The position numbers were made by a program, and so were the translations under genes. A stretch of DNA of 64,000 nt. It comes from Streptomyces sp. TSRI0107 (lineage in GTDB: Bacteria > Actinomycetota > Actinomycetes > Streptomycetales > Streptomycetaceae). Each line of letters opens with the position of its first letter. Position 1 is the stretch's first letter. Of the stretch, positions 53,294 to 62,132 are shown piece by piece. The stretch is taken from NCBI RefSeq assembly GCF_001905845.1, contig NZ_LIVZ01000009.1, forward strand, positions 124,001 through 188,000. Reading direction: 5' to 3'. Below the pieces are notes generated by a model that was given only the letters and a program-made list of their open reading frames with translations, searched no databases and was not told the DNA's origin.

Positions 53294-53945
53294 GTTCGAC
53301 TCGGAGCGGGAGGACCGCGAGAGCCGGGAGGAACGGGAGGCCCGCGAGGCCCGGGAGAGAGGCGTGGGCGGGCTCGCCGGGGTCGGCGGCACGGGCCGCC
53401 CGGACCGCGAGCCCGAGGAGCAGTCGGTGCCGTTCGACGAGGACGCCGCGTGGGCCGCGATCGTCGCCGGGTACGGCGAGGAGCCGCCGGACCCGCCGGG
53501 CGCCAAGCCGTTCAAGTCGGTGGAGGACCTGGCCCTGCTGGAGCCCGAGACCAACGACGACGACGGCGGCGAGGCGCCGCGCAAGGGGGCGGCGAAGCCG
53601 CTGGGCAGCTCCGTCTCCTTCGCCCCCGGCGTCGGCGGCGGCCCCCGCGACTACTCGGTGCCCGAGCCGGCGGAGGACGACTTCGACGAGGACGACGAGG
53701 GGCACTTCGTGCCGCCCGAGCCGCCCCCGCTGCCCGCCGCCGACACGACCGCGAAGTTCGCCTGGCTGGCGGTGATCGGCGGCCCGGTGCTGCTCCTGCT
53801 GGCCGTCCTGTTCCGCTGGGACATGACGTGGTGGCTCACCACCCTCGGCATCGGCGGCTTCGTGGGCGGTTTCGCCACGCTGGTGATGCGGATGCGGACG
53901 GACGACGAGGACGACGACGATCCGGGGCGCGGAGCGGTCGTCTGA
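53286..53945 (+). CDS. Membrane protein with acidic N-terminal region
   Basis: The function is unknown. The 219-aa protein has about 150 mostly charged and proline-rich residues, rich in Glu/Arg first and Asp later, then two membrane segments in the last 70 residues (FAWLAVIGGPVLLLLAVLF, LTTLGIGGFVGGFATLVM) and a short acidic C-terminus. The GTG at 53286 overlaps the esterase end by eight bases, with AAGGGA upstream. Actinobacterial relatives keep the same position (Rv2183c, as I recall). Confidence 0.8.
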   Translation: MAEFDSEREDRESREEREAREARERGVGGLAGVGGTGRPDREPEEQSVPFDEDAAWAAIVAGYGEEPPDPPGAKPFKSVEDLALLEPETNDDDGGEAPRKGAAKPLGSSVSFAPGVGGGPRDYSVPEPAEDDFDEDDEGHFVPPEPPPLPAADTTAKFAWLAVIGGPVLLLLAVLFRWDMTWWLTTLGIGGFVGGFATLVMRMRTDDEDDDDPGRGAVV

Positions 53946-53956
53946 CGGTCGGGCTC

Positions 53957-54715
53957 TCAGTTCGCCGGCACTCTGAGGGCGGCCAGGACCGGAAGGTGGT
54001 CCGTGGCCGCCCTCAGGTCGCTCTCGGTGACCCCGGGATGGCCGGCCGGGACCCCACAGCCCAGCACCTCGACACCCTTCGTCGCGAAGATCGCGTCGAT
54101 GCGCTGGTGGGGTTCGACGGGCGTGGAGGTGAACTCGGCGCCCCAGGGGGCGGCGGCCCGGCAGTCCTGGAGGTCGGCGGCGAGCCGCCGGAAGGTACGG
54201 CCGTCCGGGCGCTCGTTGATGTCACCGCCCACGATCGCGTGCTCCACGCCCATCGCGGCGAGCCGGTCGAGGACCATGCCGCCCTGCTCGTACCGTTCGT
54301 CCTTCTGCAGGCTGAGATGGCAGCTCACCACCCCCAGCCGGGCGCCCCCGAACCGTACGACGGCGGTGGCGAGGCCTCGCCGGTGCAGGCCGGGGGTGAG
54401 CGGCAGCAGCACGTCCTCGGTGCGCTCGACGGTGGCCCGCAGTGAGCACAGCAGGGCCGGTCCGGCGGCCGTGGCGCCGCCGGAGAGGATCACCAGGCCG
54501 GCGGCGCCGGCGAGCCGGGCGAGTTTCTTGCGCCAGCGGAAGAAACGGGGCGCTTCCTGGACGAAGACCAGATCCGGGGAGCAGGCGGAGATCACCCGGG
54601 CGAGGGCGGCGGTGTCGTCCCGCAGGGACCGGACGTTGTAGCTGAGGACCCGCAGCACGACGGAACCGTCGGATTCCGTACGGGAGTTGGGCAGCAGCGG
54701 AGTCGGATTCGCCAT
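53957..54715 (-). CDS. Endonuclease/exonuclease/phosphatase-family protein
   Basis: The 252-aa protein has the EEP fold motifs: RVLSYNVRSLRDD, LVFVQEAPRFFRW (metal-binding Glu), GVVSCHLSLQ, VGGDINERPDGRTF and TDHLPVLAALR. It could act on DNA or on phosphoester substrates such as phosphoinositides or sphingomyelin; no signal peptide is seen, so an intracellular role is likely. The start is ATG at 54715 with a weak ribosome site. Confidence 0.86.
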   Translation of the reverse strand: MANPTPLLPNSRTESDGSVVLRVLSYNVRSLRDDTAALARVISACSPDLVFVQEAPRFFRWRKKLARLAGAAGLVILSGGATAAGPALLCSLRATVERTEDVLLPLTPGLHRRGLATAVVRFGGARLGVVSCHLSLQKDERYEQGGMVLDRLAAMGVEHAIVGGDINERPDGRTFRRLAADLQDCRAAAPWGAEFTSTPVEPHQRIDAIFATKGVEVLGCGVPAGHPGVTESDLRAATDHLPVLAALRVPAN

Positions 54716-54823
54716 ACGGACGAAGTTACGCCCAGGATCCCCACCCAGGGGCGCGGGGAACTGCGCGACAGGCCACGATTCACCCGCGGCCGAGATCGCG
54801 CAGAACCCCTGCGGCGAAACCAC

Positions 54824-55777
54824 TCACATGATCGGGTCGGGCTCCCGGGCCAGGTCGGCCGCGCCGACGAGACCGGCCTTGTTGCCCAGCTGGGCCGCGA
54901 TCACATCGGCGACCGGACGCCAGTTGCCGCCCACCAGCCAGCGCTTGTACGACTTGCGGATCGGGTCGAGCACCAGCTCGCCCTCGTCCGAGAGGCCGCC
55001 GCCGACGATGAACGCGGACGGGTCGAACAGCGACGCGAGGTCGGCGAGGCCCGCGCCGGCCCAGCGGGCCAGCTCACGGTAGGAGTCCACGGCGACCGGG
55101 TCGCCCTGCCGGGCGGCCATGGAGATGTGCTTGCCCTCGATGCCGTCGGGGGTGCCGTCACCCAGCCCCAGCAGCACCTCGGCGCGCTCCGGGGTGGCGT
55201 TGGCGCGCTGCTTGGCGTACCGGACGAGGGCGCGGCCGGAGGCGTACTGCTCCCAGCAGCCCTGCGAGCCGCAGCCGCACAGCAGGCCGTCCGGCACCAT
55301 CCGGATGTGGCCGAACTCGGCGGCGACGCCGAAGTGGCCGCGGCGCAGCTTGTTGCCGATGATGATGCCGCCGCCGAGGCCGGTGCCGAGCGTGATGCAG
55401 ATGACGTTGCGGTGGCCCTTGCCCGCGCCGAACTTGTACTCGCCCCAGGCGGCCGCGTTGGCGTCGTTCTCCACCACGACCGGGAGGCCCACGCGGGCCT
55501 CGACCTTGGCCTTCAGCGGCTCGTTGCGCCAGTCGATGTTCGGCGCGAAGTAGACCTCGGAGCGCTGGCGGTTGACGTAGCCGGCGGCGCCGATGCCCAC
55601 GCCGACGATGTCGTGACCGGCGCGCGCGCCTTCCACCGCGGAGGCGATGGCGTCCACGATGCCCTCGGGCGTGCCCGGGGTCGGCACCTTGTGGGTCGAG
55701 AGGATGTTGCCTTCCTCGTCGACCACGCCGGCCGCGATCTTCGTGCCGCCGATGTCGACGCCGATGGTGAGTCCCAT
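54824..55777 (-). CDS. glkA: Glucokinase, ROK family
   Basis: GlkA phosphorylates glucose with ATP and in Streptomyces also mediates glucose repression. The 317-aa protein starts GLTIGVDIGGTKIAAGVVD (ATP site) and has ENDANAAAWGEYKFGAG, the LGTGLGGGIIIG loop, and the zinc motif GHIRMVPDG ... CGCGSQGCWEQYASG typical of ROK proteins. The start is ATG at 55777. The next gene on the same strand is DUF5304, 54 bp upstream. Confidence 0.96.
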   Translation of the reverse strand: MGLTIGVDIGGTKIAAGVVDEEGNILSTHKVPTPGTPEGIVDAIASAVEGARAGHDIVGVGIGAAGYVNRQRSEVYFAPNIDWRNEPLKAKVEARVGLPVVVENDANAAAWGEYKFGAGKGHRNVICITLGTGLGGGIIIGNKLRRGHFGVAAEFGHIRMVPDGLLCGCGSQGCWEQYASGRALVRYAKQRANATPERAEVLLGLGDGTPDGIEGKHISMAARQGDPVAVDSYRELARWAGAGLADLASLFDPSAFIVGGGLSDEGELVLDPIRKSYKRWLVGGNWRPVADVIAAQLGNKAGLVGAADLAREPDPIM

Positions 55778-55831
55778 GAATCCCTCAGTTTCGGTCGAGC
55801 CCCGCTATGGCCAACCGTACCCGAGGGCGGT

Positions 55832-56359
55832 TCAGTCCAGGTCGATACGTTGCCCTGGACCGGTGCCCTCACCGGGGTCGCGGCGGGGGTCGGACGTCTC
55901 GTCGAGCTCTTCTGTCCCCGCCGTCCCGGCAGTCCCCGTGGTCCCGCTGGTCCAGCGGTGTTCCTGGTTCTGCACGGCGGAGCGGTAGGCGGCGAGGAGT
56001 TCCTGGCCGACCGCGGCGAGGTGGTCGAAGACGTCCGGGTTGCGTTCGATGACCGGTTCGACGGCCGCCTTGGCCTGCTGGACGACCTGCTGCACCACCT
56101 GCTGGGCGGCGGGTCCCGCGACCGCTCCGAGCAGCGGCGACTGGAGCCCGGCCAGCTTGTCGAAGGCCGCGTCGACGAACTTGCGCAGCTCCTCGGCCGC
56201 GGAACCGGGTGGCGGTCCCTGGCGGACGCGGTGGCGGGCCTTCTCCGCCTCCAGGTCCTCGGCGCAGGCGGTCGCCCACGCGTCGGCGTCACCCGGCGGA
56301 CGGGTGTCCTCGGCCGCCTGCTCCCGAGCGGCGTCGTGGGTGGGGCGCTCTTCGCTCAT
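55832..56359 (-). CDS. DUF5304 protein
   Basis: The function is unknown. The 175-aa protein has an acidic N-terminus, an amphipathic helical middle (ELRKFVDAAFDKLAGLQSPLLG, then a run QQVVQQVVQQAKAAVEPVIE) and a Thr/Gly/Glu-rich tail. It matches the streptomycete DUF5304 family and keeps its place between glkA and the ArsA-like ATPase gene. The start is ATG at 56359, 57 bp after the stop of the ATPase gene on the same strand. Confidence 0.83.
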   Translation of the reverse strand: MSEERPTHDAAREQAAEDTRPPGDADAWATACAEDLEAEKARHRVRQGPPPGSAAEELRKFVDAAFDKLAGLQSPLLGAVAGPAAQQVVQQVVQQAKAAVEPVIERNPDVFDHLAAVGQELLAAYRSAVQNQEHRWTSGTTGTAGTAGTEELDETSDPRRDPGEGTGPGQRIDLD

Positions 56360-56416
56360 GGCGGACTCCTGACTGCGTTTCGTCCCTACGACGTTACCCG
56401 AACGGGTGCGGCGGCT

Positions 56417-57592
56417 TCATCTGGTCGCGGGCCACAGCCGGGGATCGGGGGCGAACCGGACGCGCAGCTCGCCGTCGCTGAGGCCCGCCCCGTCGACGGT
56501 GCAGCGGCGCAGCGCGGACGGAAGCGGAACGATACGGCGGAACTGCCCGGCGGTGACGACGAGTTCGTCGCCGCGCCGGATCAGGTCGAGGTCGTCGCGG
56601 ACCGCGCCGGGCAGCGGGATGTGCCAGACGAGCACACCGTCCTCGGCGAGCCGGTCGGTGACCGGCCAGGTGACGCGGGCGGAGCCGGGGGCGGCGGCCG
56701 GCACGGGGAGCGCGGCGAGGTCGTCGGTGCCGCGCGGGTCGCGGCCGAGGTGCGGCACGGGACGGACGTCGTACGCCTCCTGCCAGTCCGCGAGGACCTT
56801 GCGCTGCTGGGCGAGCGGCCCGGCCAGCCAGCCGTCGGCGTCGCCTCCGGGTTCCGGGAACACCCGGTTGGCGAGCAGCGCCTCCGGGCGGTGGCCGTGC
56901 AGGGCGAGGCCGAGGGTCGCGGTGCGTACGGCGTCGGCGCCGGCCGGGGTGGGGTCGGCTACCAGGCGGACCCGGGTGGTGCGGTCGGCGAGGACGGCGG
57001 TGAGGGCGGCGAGTTCGACGTCCCAGCGGGCGGCGGTCTCGTACAGCCACTCCGCGGGCATCGGCACTCCTGCCAGCCGGCCGAGGACGGGGCGCAGGGC
57101 GCGGGCCGCCTGGCGTTCGGGCGGGAGGAGGCGGCGCAGGTAGCGGCGCAGTTCCTCGGGGAGGGCGAGCAGGGCGAGGGCCTGCGGCGCGGGCGGGAGG
57201 TCGACGACGACCAGGTCGTGGGCCTCGGAGAGGGCGGCGTCGCGCAGGGCGCGGAGCACGGCGAGTTCCTCCGCGCCGGGCAGCGGGGTGACCTCCTCGG
57301 GGTCCAGGCGGGCGGCGCCGAGCAGGTCGAGGGCGGCGGAGGCGCGGTCCTGGAGGGCGGCGAGGTCGTCCCGGAAGGCGGCGGTCGCGTCGGGGCGCCA
57401 GGCGGTGAGGTGGTCGGTGATGCGCACCGGGGCGGGTCCCGTGGGGGTGCCGAGGGCGGCGCCGAGGGTGTCGGTGCGGTCGGTGCCGAGGAGGAGGGTG
57501 CGGGTGCCCTCGCGGGCGGCGGCGAGCGCGGTGGCGGCGGCGAGGGTGGTACGGCCGGTGCCGCTCTGGCCGGTGAGCAGGAGGGTGCGCAT
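56417..57592 (-). CDS. ArsA/MinD-like P-loop protein with altered Walker A
   Basis: The 391-aa protein has an ArsA/GET3-like fold. The P-loop reads GQSGTGRTT with Arg where Lys is expected, and the signature first Lys is also replaced (Gln), so it is a degenerate site. LVVVDLPPAPQAL supplies a Walker B-like strand. A C-terminal domain ends DLIRRGDELVVTAGQFRR and resembles small beta-barrel tails of bacterial ArsA homologues. The start is ATG at 57592 without a Shine-Dalgarno; TACCGT eight bases upstream suggests a leaderless mRNA. The mycobacterial relative is Rv2184c, next to an SRPBCC gene as here. Confidence 0.82.
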   Translation of the reverse strand: MRTLLLTGQSGTGRTTLAAATALAAAREGTRTLLLGTDRTDTLGAALGTPTGPAPVRITDHLTAWRPDATAAFRDDLAALQDRASAALDLLGAARLDPEEVTPLPGAEELAVLRALRDAALSEAHDLVVVDLPPAPQALALLALPEELRRYLRRLLPPERQAARALRPVLGRLAGVPMPAEWLYETAARWDVELAALTAVLADRTTRVRLVADPTPAGADAVRTATLGLALHGHRPEALLANRVFPEPGGDADGWLAGPLAQQRKVLADWQEAYDVRPVPHLGRDPRGTDDLAALPVPAAAPGSARVTWPVTDRLAEDGVLVWHIPLPGAVRDDLDLIRRGDELVVTAGQFRRIVPLPSALRRCTVDGAGLSDGELRVRFAPDPRLWPATR

Positions 57593-57693
57593 GGGGGTGA
57601 ACGGTACTCGGGGTGATCGCCGGGGGTGGGGGTGCGTGGTCCGGCGCGACCGGGTGCCGCCGCGCCCGCCCTCCCCGGCGTCCTCGCCGGCGC

Positions 57694-58137
57694 TTACTTC
57701 GCCCCCGACTCCACCCTCTTCTTCAGGCCCGCCAGCGCGCGGTCGATGATGACCTTCTCCGCCTTGCGCTTGATCATGCCGAGCATGGGGATCTTGACGT
57801 CGACGGTGAGCTGGTAGGTGACCTCGGTGCTGCCGGCGGGGCCGGGCTCGAGGAGGTAGGAGCCGTCGAGGGAGCGCAGCATCTGGGACTTGACCAGGGT
57901 CCAGGAGACCTCGTGGTCGCCGGTCCAGGTGTAGGCGAGGATCTGGTCGTCCTTGATCGCGCCCGCGTCCATGACCAGGCGGACCTGCTCGGCGCGGCCC
58001 CGCTCGTCGGTCTTGAGGACCTCCGCCTCCTTCACCTCGCCGGTCCAGTCCGGGTAGCGGGCGAAGTCGGCGATGACCGCCATGACGTCGGCCGGTGCCG
58101 CCTCGATCGTGGTGCTCGAGCTGGTGTGTTCCGCCAT
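57694..58137 (-). CDS. SRPBCC-family (polyketide cyclase-like) protein
   Basis: The 147-aa protein has the helix-grip fold segments IEAAPADVMAVIADFARYPDW, VRLVMDAGAIKDDQILAYTW, and a C-terminal helix KAEKVIIDRALAGLKKRV. It probably binds a hydrophobic ligand. It is adjacent to an ArsA-like ATPase, as Rv2185c is to Rv2184c. The start is ATG at 58137, with AGGAGC upstream. The ligand is unknown. Confidence 0.9.
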   Translation of the reverse strand: MAEHTSSSTTIEAAPADVMAVIADFARYPDWTGEVKEAEVLKTDERGRAEQVRLVMDAGAIKDDQILAYTWTGDHEVSWTLVKSQMLRSLDGSYLLEPGPAGSTEVTYQLTVDVKIPMLGMIKRKAEKVIIDRALAGLKKRVESGAK

Positions 58138-58287
58138 CGCCGTGGCTCCTCCAGATGCGGGCCGTACTGAGGAAGTGTGCGCACGTGTGTGCCGTGTGAA
58201 GGCTATCGCGCGGTGACCGGGCCGATGTCACCCGTATCCGCCGCGCCCGCGCGGAGCGCGCGGCCCCGGCCACCGGCGTGCCGCCGT

Positions 58288-59094
58288 TCACCACTCCAGG
58301 GCCCACGGCCGCCCGGCGCCCGCGAAATGCCCGACGTTCACGCACTCGGTCGACCCGATCCGCATCCGCCGGACCAGCGGCTGGTGGACGTGCCCGAAGA
58401 GGGAGTAGCGGGGTCTGGTGCGCCGTATCGCCTCCAGGAGCGCCTTGCTGCCCCGCTCGAAGCGGCGGGCGACCGTGTCGTATACGAGTTCCGGCACCTC
58501 CGGCGGGATGTGGGTGCACAGCACGTCCACCTCGCCTACCGCCTCGATCTTCGCCGCGTACTCCTCGTCGCTGATCTCGAACGGTGTCCGCATCGGGGTG
58601 CGCAGGCCACCGCCGACGAAGCCGAAGGTCCAGCCGCCGATCTCGACCCGCTCGCCGTCCAGCACCGTCGTGCCGGGGCCGGCGTACTCCTTCCACAGAC
58701 GCGGCAGGTCGACGTTGCCGTAGGTGGCGTACGTAGGGGTCGGGAACGCGGCGAACATCTCGGCGTACTGTGCCCGCACCGCCCGTTCGATCACCGTGGC
58801 CCGGTCCCCGTCGACGCCCGCCCACAGCCGGGCGCCCAGTTCACGGGCCTCGTCGAAGCGGCGGGCGGTGCGCAGGGCGACCAGGCGGTGGGCGTTCTCG
58901 ACGCCGAACAGGTCGGGGAAGATGCCGCGCGAGTGGTCGGCGTAGTCCAGGAACAGCACCAGGTCGCCCAGGCAGATCAGGGCGTCGGCGCCGTCGCCGG
59001 CCCTGGCCAGGTCCGCCGAGTTGCCGTGCACGTCGCTGACGACATGGACACGGTGGGTGCGCGTTCTGCCGTTTCCGACCGGTGTGGGTGCCAT
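58288..59094 (-). CDS. Calcineurin-like metallophosphoesterase
   Basis: The 268-aa protein has the five metallophosphoesterase motifs: VSDVHGN, LICLGDLVLF, TYGNVDLP, LCTHIPPE and LFGHVHQP, so a dinuclear metal site is complete. It could hydrolyse nucleotides or phosphoproteins. The start is ATG at 59094. It lacks a Shine-Dalgarno, but TACGCT eight bases upstream fits a leaderless transcript. It diverges from fadD. Confidence 0.88.
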   Translation of the reverse strand: MAPTPVGNGRTRTHRVHVVSDVHGNSADLARAGDGADALICLGDLVLFLDYADHSRGIFPDLFGVENAHRLVALRTARRFDEARELGARLWAGVDGDRATVIERAVRAQYAEMFAAFPTPTYATYGNVDLPRLWKEYAGPGTTVLDGERVEIGGWTFGFVGGGLRTPMRTPFEISDEEYAAKIEAVGEVDVLCTHIPPEVPELVYDTVARRFERGSKALLEAIRRTRPRYSLFGHVHQPLVRRMRIGSTECVNVGHFAGAGRPWALEW

Positions 59095-59410
59095 GGCGAT
59101 CAAGCGTAGGCGTGTGCGGCAAACGTGAACAGTAGCGGTCGGACCTGCGCTTACTCGCGAGTCGGGAGAGGGGTGGACTACTGTGCGCGAAGTAGCAGCA
59201 ATCCGTGTGACGCAGCGAACATCTCGCCGGGACCCCCTGTCGTAGACGCCATACCGGCGGGTAACGTCCGGGCAGTCCAGTCGTGCTCAGGATTTCAACC
59301 ACTGGGGTCCCCACCCCTGGCGGACGTCCTGGCGCACTTGCCCGAGCCTTGGACCGCACCGTCGCATCACACAACGTCGTGGCGCCGGCGCCCTATGAGG
59401 AGCAGCAGTC
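59095..59410. other. Divergent intergenic region between the phosphoesterase and fadD
   Basis: No gene is seen in this 316-bp region. It holds the likely leaderless start of the phosphoesterase (TACGCT, 59103-59108), a 10-bp palindrome ACTCGCGAGT (59153-59162), a possible -10 TAACGT (59262-59267) for fadD without a matching -35, and the fadD ribosome site GAGGAG (59397-59402). I could not assign the fadD promoter. Confidence 0.5.
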
Positions 59411-61207
59411 TTGCGCGAGTTCAGCCTTCCGGCTTTGTACGAGGTCCCCTCGGACGGCAACCTGACCGACATCGTCCGCAGAAACGCCGCGCAGCACCCC
59501 GAGGTCGCCGTCATCGCCCGCAAGGTGGACGGTGCCTGGCAGGACGTCACCGCGACGGCCTTCCTCGCCGAGGTCCACGCGGCCGCCAAAGGCCTGATCG
59601 CCTCGGGCGTGCAGCCCGGCGACCGGGTCGGCCTGATGTCCCGCACCCGCTACGAGTGGACACTGCTCGACTTCGCGATCTGGAGCGCCGGCGCGGTCAC
59701 CGTGCCGGTGTACGAGACCAGCTCGCCGGAGCAGGTGCAGTGGATCCTCAGCGACTCGGGCGCCACCGCCTGCGTCGTGGAGACCGACGGCCACGCCGCC
59801 GCCGTGGAGTCGGTGCGCGCCTCGCTGCCCGCGCTGAAGAACGTCTGGCAGATCGAGGCCGGCGGCGTCGAGGAGCTGGGGCGGCTCGGGCAGGGCGTCA
59901 GTGACGAGACGGTCGAGGAGCGCAGCTCGCTGGCGAAGGCCGACGACCCGGCGACCATCGTCTACACCTCCGGCACGACCGGCCGCCCCAAGGGCTGTGT
60001 GCTCACCCACCGCAGCTTCTTCGCCGAGTGCGGCAACGTCGTCGAGCGCCTGCGGCCCCTGTTCCGCACCGGCGAGTGCTCGGTCCTGCTCTTCCTGCCG
60101 CTCGCGCACGTCTTCGGCCGCATGGTGCAGATCGCGCCGATGGTGGCGCCGATCAAGCTGGGCTGCGTCCCGGACATCAAGAACCTCACCGACGAGCTGG
60201 CGGCGTTCCGCCCGACGCTGATCCTGGGTGTGCCGCGGGTCTTCGAGAAGGTCTACAACTCGGCGCGCGCCAAGGCCCAGGCGGACGGCAAGGGCAAGAT
60301 CTTCGACAAGGCCGCGGACACGGCGATCGCGTACAGCAAGGCGCTGGACACCCCGTCCGGCCCGTCGCTCGGGCTGAAGCTGAAGCACTTCCTCTTCGAC
60401 AAGCTGGTCTACAGCAAGCTGCGCGCGGTGCTCGGCGGTCGCGGCGAGTACGCCATCTCCGGCGGCGCCCCGCTGGGCGAGCGGCTCGGCCACTTCTTCC
60501 GCGGCATCGGGTTCACGGTGCTGGAGGGCTACGGCCTGACCGAGTCCTGCGCGGCCACCGCGTTCAACCCGTGGGACCGGCAGAAGATCGGCACGGTCGG
60601 CCAGCCGCTGCCGGGCTCGGTGGTGCGGATAGCGGACGACGGTGAGGTGCTGCTGCACGGCGAGCACCTGTTCAAGGAGTACTGGAACAACCCGGGCGCC
60701 ACCGAGGAGGCGCTGGAGGACGGCTGGTTCCACACCGGCGACATCGGCACCCTCGACGAGGACGGCTATCTGCGGATCACCGGCCGGAAGAAGGAGATCA
60801 TCGTCACCGCGGGCGGCAAGAACGTCGCCCCGGCCGTGATCGAGGACCGGATCCGGGCGCACGCGCTGGTCGCGGAGTGCATGGTGGTGGGCGACGGGCG
60901 GCCGTTCGTGGGCGCGCTGGTCACCATCGACGAGGAGTTCCTGGGCCGTTGGGCGGCCGAGCACGGCAAGCCGGCCGGTGCCACCGCGGCGTCGCTGTCC
61001 GAGGACGCCGACCTGCTGGCCGCGATCCAGTCGGCGGTCGACGACGGCAACGCCGCGGTGTCGAAGGCGGAATCGGTGCGGAAGTTCCGCATTCTGTCCT
61101 CCCAGTTCACCGAGGACTCGGGCCACCTGACGCCGTCGCTGAAGCTGAAGCGGAACGTGGTGGCGAAGGACTTCGCGCACGAGATCGAGGCGATCTACGC
61201 GAAGTAG
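59411..61207 (+). CDS. fadD: Long-chain acyl-CoA synthetase (FadD15-like)
   Basis: It activates fatty acids to acyl-CoA via acyl-AMP. The 598-aa ANL-superfamily protein has the P-loop IVYTSGTTGRPKGC, the A5 motif EGYGLTESCA, GWFHTGDIG, and the hinge GRKKEIIVTAGGKNVAP. The start is TTG at 59411, with GAGGAG eight bases upstream. The position next to PimB' matches Rv2187 (fadD15) in M. tuberculosis. Confidence 0.95.
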   Translation: MREFSLPALYEVPSDGNLTDIVRRNAAQHPEVAVIARKVDGAWQDVTATAFLAEVHAAAKGLIASGVQPGDRVGLMSRTRYEWTLLDFAIWSAGAVTVPVYETSSPEQVQWILSDSGATACVVETDGHAAAVESVRASLPALKNVWQIEAGGVEELGRLGQGVSDETVEERSSLAKADDPATIVYTSGTTGRPKGCVLTHRSFFAECGNVVERLRPLFRTGECSVLLFLPLAHVFGRMVQIAPMVAPIKLGCVPDIKNLTDELAAFRPTLILGVPRVFEKVYNSARAKAQADGKGKIFDKAADTAIAYSKALDTPSGPSLGLKLKHFLFDKLVYSKLRAVLGGRGEYAISGGAPLGERLGHFFRGIGFTVLEGYGLTESCAATAFNPWDRQKIGTVGQPLPGSVVRIADDGEVLLHGEHLFKEYWNNPGATEEALEDGWFHTGDIGTLDEDGYLRITGRKKEIIVTAGGKNVAPAVIEDRIRAHALVAECMVVGDGRPFVGALVTIDEEFLGRWAAEHGKPAGATAASLSEDADLLAAIQSAVDDGNAAVSKAESVRKFRILSSQFTEDSGHLTPSLKLKRNVVAKDFAHEIEAIYAK

Positions 61208-61222
61208 TCACGCGGTACGGCC

Positions 61223-61993
61223 CTATGGCGCGGTGTCCTCCACGAGGACCCGCGCCATCGTGCGTTCGGCGAGCGCGGTGATGGTGACGAACGGGTTCAC
61301 CCCGATCGAGCCGGGCACGAGCGAGCCGTGGTTGGCGCGTCCGAGCATCACGTTGCCGTTGGGTCCCCAGCCGGTGCCGAGGCTCGGGTCGAGGTCGGGC
61401 AGGGTGCCGGTCTCCCGGGCGCGGAGCAGGAGTTCGGTGGTGCCGAGGCTGCCGGCGCCGAGGAAGAGGCAGGTGCAGCCGTACTCCTTGGTCTCGACGA
61501 GGCGTCCGGCCGCGTCGAGGCGCTCGGCGGTGAGCACGTACGTCCCGTCGGGTTCGTGGCGGACGCCGGTGACCTTCTCCAGGGTGTGCACGGTGACGTT
61601 GCCGGTGCCGAGGGCGGCGGCCAGGTACGTCTTGTCCAGGCTGCGCGTGCCGTGGTTGTTGCCGTAGATGACCTCGCCGGTGAGCGCGGACCTCGGTGCG
61701 GTGCCGGCCGCCTCGCGCCGCATGTGCCCGAAGTCGTAGACACTGGGCACGAAGGTGGTGCGCAGGCCGGCGTTGGCGGCGTGCTTGCGGGAGATCCGGC
61801 TGAACCGGCCCATCTCGAGCACGAGGGTGCGGATCCCGGCCTGGCCGAGCCGGAGGGCGGCGACCGCGCCGCCGTAGCCGGAACCGACCACGACGGCGGG
61901 GGCGGACTCGACCGCGTCGGGCTCCGCCGCGTGGGCGGACCGGAGACCGACGCGGGTGAAGCCGAGGGCGGCGGCCGTCTGGAGGGCGGCCAC
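61223..61993 (-). pseudogene. Cholesterol oxidase (GMC family) remnant with two in-frame deletions
   Basis: The 256-codon frame matches secreted Streptomyces cholesterol oxidase in three blocks: the FAD loop (VVVGSGYGGAVAALRLGQAG), a middle block (FVPSVYDFGHMRREAAG, GEVIYGNNHGTRSLDKTYLAAALGTG, LFLGAGSLGTTELLLRA, GWGPNGNVMLGRANH) and the C-terminal GSIGVNPFVTITALAER. Between VLEMGR and FSRISRKHA about 135-140 residues are missing (junction near 61808). Between RANH and GSLVPG about 165-175 are missing (junction near 61330). The family's catalytic Glu and His lie in the second gap; only the Asn of GVNPF remains. A full enzyme is about 540 residues. The signal peptide is also degenerate. Confidence 0.85.
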
Positions 61994-62003
61994 GCCGAGG
62001 ATT

Positions 62004-62057
62004 TGACGTCACGTCAGCTGACGCTGCATCAGAAATGGGGTCATGCTGCGCAGCATG
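62004..62057. promoter_or_regulatory. Cluster of palindromes upstream of the cholesterol oxidase remnant
   Basis: Within 54 bp are TGACGTCA (62004-62011), CGTCAGCTGACG (62012-62023) and a perfect 16-mer CATGCTGCGCAGCATG (62042-62057). The first two lie 11-30 bp upstream of the remnant's GTG and resemble TetR-family operator halves (TGACGT-type). The 16-mer, 76 bp past the pimB stop, could also end that transcript. Confidence 0.5.
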
Positions 62058-62132
62058 CGGCGATTTTCCGGTTCCGCCCAGAGGGCCGCCGCTTCGTCCG
62101 CGTCGGGGGCCGCGGGTTGTCCGGGGTCCCCC

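Noticed and set aside
61223..61993. Functional cholesterol oxidase
   Set aside because: About half of the protein is missing, including the catalytic Glu and His.
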